A stretch of 64,000 nucleotides of DNA. Origin: Bradyrhizobium sp. 4 (lineage in GTDB: Bacteria; Pseudomonadota; Alphaproteobacteria; Rhizobiales; Xanthobacteraceae). The notes beneath the pieces are model-generated. The model was not told the DNA's origin. It was given only the letters and a program-made list of their open reading frames with translations, and did no database searches. Position 1 is the first letter of the stretch. The number at the start of each line of letters is the position of its first letter. Below, piece after piece: positions 59,909-64,000 of this stretch. The stretch is taken from NCBI RefSeq assembly GCF_023100905.1, contig NZ_CP064686.1, forward strand, positions 6,696,001-6,760,000, in the 5' to 3' direction. The position numbers were made by a program, and so were the translations under genes.

Positions 59909-61551
59909 GAGTCCATTTTGAACGAGCTCTATCGAATATCATAAAACATGGCGACACAGACATCTTTCCGTACCCCATCGAGAATCTTCTGTTTTTCGAT
60001 AAGAAAGCCGACACACTCAATCTGCTCTTAGAAATCGACAAGGACTTTGAGGAGAACCTAGCAAGATTTCCGCCCGCCAATCACAACGCCCTAGCCCCGA
60101 TCAGCTATACTGGGTTTCGTTGGGCATCTCAGATTGATCCATTATGGAATGCCTATTTCCTTGGACTGGTTATTTCGATCTCCGAGGAAATCGAAAGAGC
60201 GCGCATCCCCAAGGCCGATAAGTCAGTCTTTTCATATCGAATCGATTGGGAAGAAAGCAACGCCACCCTTTTCGACAGGGACTACAATTGGCGCTCATTC
60301 ATGGAGCATTCGATCGATCTCGCTAGAGACAGCAAGTTTGTGGTGGTGTGCGACATTTCAGAGTTCTACCCCCGCCTCAATCATCATCGACTTGAGAACG
60401 CTCTGAAGCAACTTGCCGTAAGAGGAAACCAACCATCCAAGATTATGCGCTTCCTTTCAAATTTCTCCCACACCTACTCTTTCGGCATTCCTGTTGGCGG
60501 CCCTGCATCCAGGATACTCTCGGAGCTGCTCCTGAACCAAATAGACCGCTTGCTAAGAGCCGAAGGAATCCGCTTCTGCCGATTTGCCGACGATTATCAT
60601 CTGTTTGCCGAAAACTATGAGGGCGCTTTCAAAAATTTTCTCTTCTTATCCGAAAAGCTACTCAACAACCAGGGATTACAGCTTCAAAAGGCTAAGACCC
60701 GAATCATGTCCGGCCACGAATTTGTATCGACTAGCCCCTTGTCTAGGGAACCAACACCGATACACGTCGACAGCCAACCACCCTCCTTACCGCCGCCAGA
60801 CGGCATACCGGCGGGGTCGGAGCGACCTCCCCAAAGCCTCTTGAGTTTTTCGATACGCTTCGATCCGTATTCTCCGACAGCCCTCCAAGACTACGAAGAG
60901 CTCAAAACAGAGATTCGAAAGTACGACATCATCTCACTGCTTAAGGCAGAGCTCACGAAGAGCAGAATTCACATCAGCCTCTCAAGAAAAATTATAGCAG
61001 CAATTCGCTTTATCGATGAGGAGCAGCGCGACGATGCCGTCATATCTCTGATATCCAATGCGAACCTATTGTATCCCATCTACTCGAATGCATTGATGGT
61101 GGCGAAAGCGCTCTACACAGAATTAAGACATGAAACGCGAGAGATAATCGTCGGAAAGGTCGCTCAACTGATCACGGAGAAATCCCATGTTGTTCAGGGC
61201 GAATTAAATCTCGCCTACGCCATTCGCCTGCTCGCCGAATCGCGCGGACCGGAGCTCGAGGAACTTCTGAATAAGATCTATACTGAGACTAGAAGCTCGA
61301 TTCTGCGACGCGACATCATCTTAGTTATGGCCAAATGGCGAGCTTGGTATTGGCTATCCAACTTGAGAACAGAATTTCGAACGTTAGGGGCAGCAGAAAG
61401 AAGAGCCTTCATCATCGCATCTTACGTACTCACCGACGAAGGCAAACATTGGCGAGACCACATCGAAAAAGAACTCTCGCCGTTTGAATTACTCCTGAAG
61501 AATTGGGCCTCTGAGAGGGCTCGAACACCGACATGGAGTGTACCAATTTGA
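59905..61551 (+). CDS. UG/Abi-type (DRT) defence-associated reverse transcriptase
   Basis: The 548-residue protein starts at 59905 after gaggagagg. The RT palm runs to about residue 275: motif A VVVCDISEFYPRL with D150, motif B GIPVGGPASRILSELLLNQID (194-214), motif C RFADD with D229 and D230, then GLQLQKAKT (257-265). A Pro-rich linker (about 275-312) leads to an all-helical C-terminal half (325-548). There is no maturase or endonuclease domain and no retron VTG motif. This fits UG/Abi anti-phage RTs. The exact UG type is not assigned. Confidence 0.88.
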   Translation: MRVHFERALSNIIKHGDTDIFPYPIENLLFFDKKADTLNLLLEIDKDFEENLARFPPANHNALAPISYTGFRWASQIDPLWNAYFLGLVISISEEIERARIPKADKSVFSYRIDWEESNATLFDRDYNWRSFMEHSIDLARDSKFVVVCDISEFYPRLNHHRLENALKQLAVRGNQPSKIMRFLSNFSHTYSFGIPVGGPASRILSELLLNQIDRLLRAEGIRFCRFADDYHLFAENYEGAFKNFLFLSEKLLNNQGLQLQKAKTRIMSGHEFVSTSPLSREPTPIHVDSQPPSLPPPDGIPAGSERPPQSLLSFSIRFDPYSPTALQDYEELKTEIRKYDIISLLKAELTKSRIHISLSRKIIAAIRFIDEEQRDDAVISLISNANLLYPIYSNALMVAKALYTELRHETREIIVGKVAQLITEKSHVVQGELNLAYAIRLLAESRGPELEELLNKIYTETRSSILRRDIILVMAKWRAWYWLSNLRTEFRTLGAAERRAFIIASYVLTDEGKHWRDHIEKELSPFELLLKNWASERARTPTWSVPI

Positions 61552-62246
61552 CGTCGGAAACTAGTTTCAGCAGGCTGAATTCCTCCACATGGGCATCTCT
61601 GACGCCGATGATGGAGCTCTACATTCGCCGAATTAACTTGGAGCTCATGGACCGAACGTTTGTCCCAATGGCGCACAACACTTCGCCTTCTCGCAGATCC
61701 TTCATCAACGAAATTGCTTTTCAAATGTTCTGTCGTTCGCTCCCCGGGCAGCAACTCGAACAGGTCGAGGCGCACTCGATTGCAGACGCGCGGCGACTAA
61801 TTTTAGGACTAGAGAATGCGGACGTCGTTATTGATCCGAAAGAAGACGAAATGGACGATGCGAGGGAGCAAGCGCGCAGACTAGACTTTTACTTTCTTCA
61901 AATTGTCGCACCGGGCAGAAAATTGGAAGTGAAGCCAAGATTCGCTGGGTGCGGAATTATCGATTCTTGCGAAGGCGACGTTTATTGCGATGGGCAATTG
62001 TTTGAGATCAAGGCCGGGGACAGAAACGTTAGATCAATCGATTTGCGCCAGCTACTAGTTTATGCCGCATTGAATTATTCTGAAGGGGGACGATCTATCG
62101 ACTCTATAGGCCTCTTCAACCCAAGGATAGGCACTCATTTTTCATCTAAACTGGATGAAGTGTGCGCCGAAATTTCGGGACACCCAGCGGCCGAACTTTT
62201 AGCAGAGATTGTTCAAGTCGTTTCTAGCGGAGATATTTCGCGATAG
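61533..62246 (+). CDS. PD-(D/E)XK nuclease-like protein, RT partner
   Basis: The 237-residue product starts 19 bases before the RT stop in another frame, so translation is probably coupled. Residues 110-180 carry a nuclease-like core: LDFYFLQIV, then GIIDSCEGDVYCDGQLFEIKAGDR with D149 and E158-x-K160, then LRQLLVYAAL with Q173-xxx-Y177, the RecB-family motif. The N-terminal 100 residues are helical and unassigned. It is likely the effector or a processing nuclease of the RT system. A start at 61608 is a second choice. Confidence 0.75.
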   Translation: MECTNLTSETSFSRLNSSTWASLTPMMELYIRRINLELMDRTFVPMAHNTSPSRRSFINEIAFQMFCRSLPGQQLEQVEAHSIADARRLILGLENADVVIDPKEDEMDDAREQARRLDFYFLQIVAPGRKLEVKPRFAGCGIIDSCEGDVYCDGQLFEIKAGDRNVRSIDLRQLLVYAALNYSEGGRSIDSIGLFNPRIGTHFSSKLDEVCAEISGHPAAELLAEIVQVVSSGDISR

Positions 62247-62248
62247 CC

Positions 62249-62296
62249 GATGGGACTTTGTTTTGTCGCTCAAGACGATCCCAGCGATGTCCCATC
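62249..62296. terminator. Inverted repeat at the right edge of the RT cassette
   Basis: The arms gatgggac (62249-62256) and gtcccatc (62289-62296) are 32 bases apart, between the convergent nuclease and winged-helix genes; the second arm overlaps the stop of the latter. The wide loop makes it a weak terminator candidate. It also marks where the sequence becomes GC-rich again. Confidence 0.35.
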
Positions 62297-62594
62297 AACC
62301 CTGCTTCCCCGCAATAATCTCCTGCAACGTCGCCACATGCCGCGCGAACGCGCCCCGGCCCGCCGCCGTGGCGGTCACCGTCGTCTGCGGCTTCTTCCCC
62401 ACGAACGCCTTCTCCACCGAAACGTAGCCCGCCTTGGCCAGCGTCTCGATATGAGCGCCGAGATTGCCGTCGGTGGCACCGGTGAGCTTTTTCAGCCGCG
62501 CGAATTCCAGGCCCGCCGTCGCCGGCAGCGCGTTCAGCGCGGCCATGATCTTCAGCCGCAACGGCTGGTGAATGATGTCGTCGAGCTCGGCCAT
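62295..62594 (-). CDS. Winged-helix transcriptional regulator
   Basis: The 99-residue protein has a one-domain winged helix: DIIHQPLRLKIMAALNALPATAGLEFARLKKLTGATDGNLGAHIETLAKAGYVSVEKAFVGKKPQTTVTATAAGRGAFARHV. This is the HTH_27-like type found with small membrane proteins. Its ATG overlaps the stop of the upstream membrane-protein gene by one base (TGATG), so the two are coupled. Confidence 0.92.
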   Translation of the reverse strand: MAELDDIIHQPLRLKIMAALNALPATAGLEFARLKKLTGATDGNLGAHIETLAKAGYVSVEKAFVGKKPQTTVTATAAGRGAFARHVATLQEIIAGKQG

Positions 62595-63148
62595 CAGATC
62601 CGCCGCATCCAAAGGCCACCGAGGATCAGGCCTCCGCCATTGACGAAGGCCATCCAGAGCGGAAAGGCCTCGCCGATGTAGAAATAACCGATCAGCGTCA
62701 GCGCTGAGATGCCAACACCGATCGCCATGAAGGCATAGCCGAACCAGAGACCCGCCAGCGTATAGAACAGCATGAAGTAGAGTGGCCAGAACGTGCCCAG
62801 CTGGCGCGGGCCGAAATGGCCGATCACGCTGGTGCAGAGATAGCCGAAGGCGAAGAACAGCAGGAACAGCAGAAGCAGTCTGATGTCGAAGCCGCGACCA
62901 TGGGAGTGGCGCGGCGGATTGACCAGGCGGAGCACAACCATGCCGACAACGCCGACAACATCCACGGCAACCCAGGCGTAGACGGCATAGACCGGCCAGA
63001 GCCAGGTCGCGAGATTGCCCGCGAACACCAGGACGCCCCACCAGACGGCAGCATGGCTCGCCAGCTCGTAGAGCTGCGATTGCTTCACGCGCTGGACGAT
63101 GTCGTCGATATCGGCCAGCGCTGCGGACGCCTCCTTGCTGTCGATCAT
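62594..63148 (-). CDS. Multi-pass membrane protein next to winged-helix regulator
   Basis: The 184-residue protein has about five membrane helices (AAVWWGVLVFAGNLATWLWP, VYAWVAVDVVGVVGMVVL, LLLLFLLFFAFGYLCTSVI, LGTFWPLYFMLFYTLAGLWFG, AIGVGISALTLIGYFYIG). It starts MIDSKEASAALADIDDIVQRVKQSQLYELASHA. It overlaps the hydrolase stop upstream (ATGA) and the regulator downstream. It may control or sense for the regulator. The function is unknown. Confidence 0.85.
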   Translation of the reverse strand: MIDSKEASAALADIDDIVQRVKQSQLYELASHAAVWWGVLVFAGNLATWLWPVYAVYAWVAVDVVGVVGMVVLRLVNPPRHSHGRGFDIRLLLLFLLFFAFGYLCTSVIGHFGPRQLGTFWPLYFMLFYTLAGLWFGYAFMAIGVGISALTLIGYFYIGEAFPLWMAFVNGGGLILGGLWMRRI

Positions 63149-64000
63149 GACTGCCCCGCCCCGCGCGTTGCCACATCGTCGGCGACGATCGAGATCGCCT
63201 TCGGGTTGGTGACGATGCCCATGTGGTTGATGCCGTCGATGATCCTGACGTCGACCGACTGTTTGATGGCCTGCACGGTCTCCGCGTATTTATCCGAGAT
63301 CATCATCTCGTCGTCGGCGCCGCCGAAGATCGTAATCGGATGCGTTACCGCCGGAAGATCGACGCGATAGCCGCGCGTCGCGAAATTGCGCGTCAGGCGG
63401 TCGGAATAGGTGGAGACGAGATACTTTGCCGAACTCGCCGGCACGGCGAGAGCGAGCACCGGAAGCTGCGCGCAGCAGTCGATGCCGAGCTTGCGCAGGG
63501 TGGCGAGCCCGAGAAAGCGGGGCAGGTCGAAATTGGCCCAGCCGCCGGCACGCGGCTTGTTGGTCGGCGCGTCATAGCCGAGGTAGGGCGCGAGCAGCAC
63601 CGTGCGCACGAACATGTCCTGCATGATCGGTGTCGCGGCGACGCGCAGCGAGAAGCCGGCGCCGGCGGAATGGCCGATCAAGGTGAGCGGCAGATCCGGC
63701 GCGCTCTTGCGCAGCTCGGCGACGAAATCGACGAGGTCGTCCTCGAGCTGGCCGACATAACCGATGTCGCCGCGCGTGCCGGAGCCGCCATGGCCGCGGA
63801 TGTCGAGGGCCCAGGTCTCCACCCCGCGCGAGGCGATCGCATGGGTCAGGGCATGATTGACGGTGCCGCTGGAGCCGGAGGAGCCGTGGATGAAGATCGC
63901 GCCACGGCCCGTCGCGGCTCCAATGGGGGCGTAGTGGCGGAAACCGATCCAGGTGCCGTCGCGGGCCTGAAAGCGTTCCAGGGCCGGCAGCGTGGTCCAG
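63145..64000 (-). CDS. Alpha/beta hydrolase, 5' end beyond the window
   Basis: The frame stays open to the window edge, so the N-terminus lies beyond 64000. Visible motifs are HGSSGSSGTVNHALTHA (oxyanion region), DIRGHGGSG, the nucleophile in LIGHSAGAGFSLRV, Asp in FGGADDEMM and His in GINHMGIV. It resembles Ser esterases or lysophospholipases. It is first of a hydrolase-membrane-regulator operon with overlapping ends. The substrate is unknown. Confidence 0.9.
   Translation of the reverse strand, partial: WTTLPALERFQARDGTWIGFRHYAPIGAATGRGAIFIHGSSGSSGTVNHALTHAIASRGVETWALDIRGHGGSGTRGDIGYVGQLEDDLVDFVAELRKSAPDLPLTLIGHSAGAGFSLRVAATPIMQDMFVRTVLLAPYLGYDAPTNKPRAGGWANFDLPRFLGLATLRKLGIDCCAQLPVLALAVPASSAKYLVSTYSDRLTRNFATRGYRVDLPAVTHPITIFGGADDEMMISDKYAETVQAIKQSVDVRIIDGINHMGIVTNPKAISIVADDVATRGAGQS

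Noticed and set aside
59905..61551. RT as group II intron maturase, retron or DGR
   Set aside because: No maturase or HNH domain and no domain V-like RNA downstream; no VTG retron motif and no msr/msd-like repeats upstream; no template/variable repeat pair in the window.

Overview
The window looks like chromosomal DNA of a Bradyrhizobium or close relative (Alphaproteobacteria, Nitrobacteraceae). I infer this from the high G+C (41 of 60 bases in one counted purD line), the protein sequences (type II lumazine synthase RibH2, alphaproteobacterial HisRS, NDUFAF7-like methyltransferase, a fluoroacetate dehalogenase matching the Rhodopseudomonas enzyme position by position), and the dispersed palindromic intergenic repeats. 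No rRNA, tRNA, CRISPR array, transposase or integrase was recognised. Species assignment would need a database search.

Layout. 1-3.5 kb: hypothetical and small membrane proteins plus a coupled MaoC-type hydratase pair. 3.5-6.6 kb: translation genes on the minus strand (ychF, pth, rplY) and a ubiK-like gene. 6.7-12.1 kb: dienelactone hydrolase, lgt, a MidA/NDUFAF7 methyltransferase overlapping pgeF, a lipoprotein, prs. 12.2-14.3 kb: a zinc metallopeptidase coupled to an ATP-grasp ligase. 14.4-15.2 kb: ribH under an FMN riboswitch. 15.6-21.3 kb: ybjN-like gene, proC, FlK-like thioesterase, tautomerase, hisS, ilvE-like aminotransferase. 21.6-24.3 kb: MarR regulator, OmpR-type response regulator and histidine kinase in one run. 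24.4-28.8 kb: exported proteins, RNase T2, rlmJ, a cold-shock gene and an outer-membrane barrel protein. 29-33.5 kb: uvrC, then pgsA-moaD-moaE-prmB packed with overlapping ends. 33.6-39.5 kb: membrane proteins, a degenerate EAL protein, HAD hydrolase, cheY, ribF. 39.6-47.7 kb: ileS with a candidate Ile-codon leader peptide, lspA, a paired M16 peptidase operon, arfB. 48.4-51.4 kb: cytochrome c, VOC protein, Tat-exported small subunit and GMC oxidoreductase, probably one periplasmic dehydrogenase. 52-59.7 kb: mutL, rsmD, an rluB-type pseudouridine synthase with a roughly 400-residue disordered tail, tadA, fluoroacetate dehalogenase, purD.

The most unusual segment is 59.74-62.25 kb. It is an AT-richer cassette (25/60 and 27/60 G+C in two counted lines) between purD and an ordinary three-gene operon. 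It encodes a reverse transcriptase with a helical C-terminal region, resembling the UG/Abi (DRT) anti-phage group, and a PD-(D/E)XK nuclease-like protein with a RecB-type QxxxY motif whose start overlaps the RT gene by 19 bases. A previously unremarkable 55-codon ORF with a strong Shine-Dalgarno sequence ends in an ATGA overlap with the RT start. Together they look like a translationally coupled defence operon. The window ends in an operon of an alpha/beta hydrolase (cut by the window edge), a membrane protein and a winged-helix regulator.
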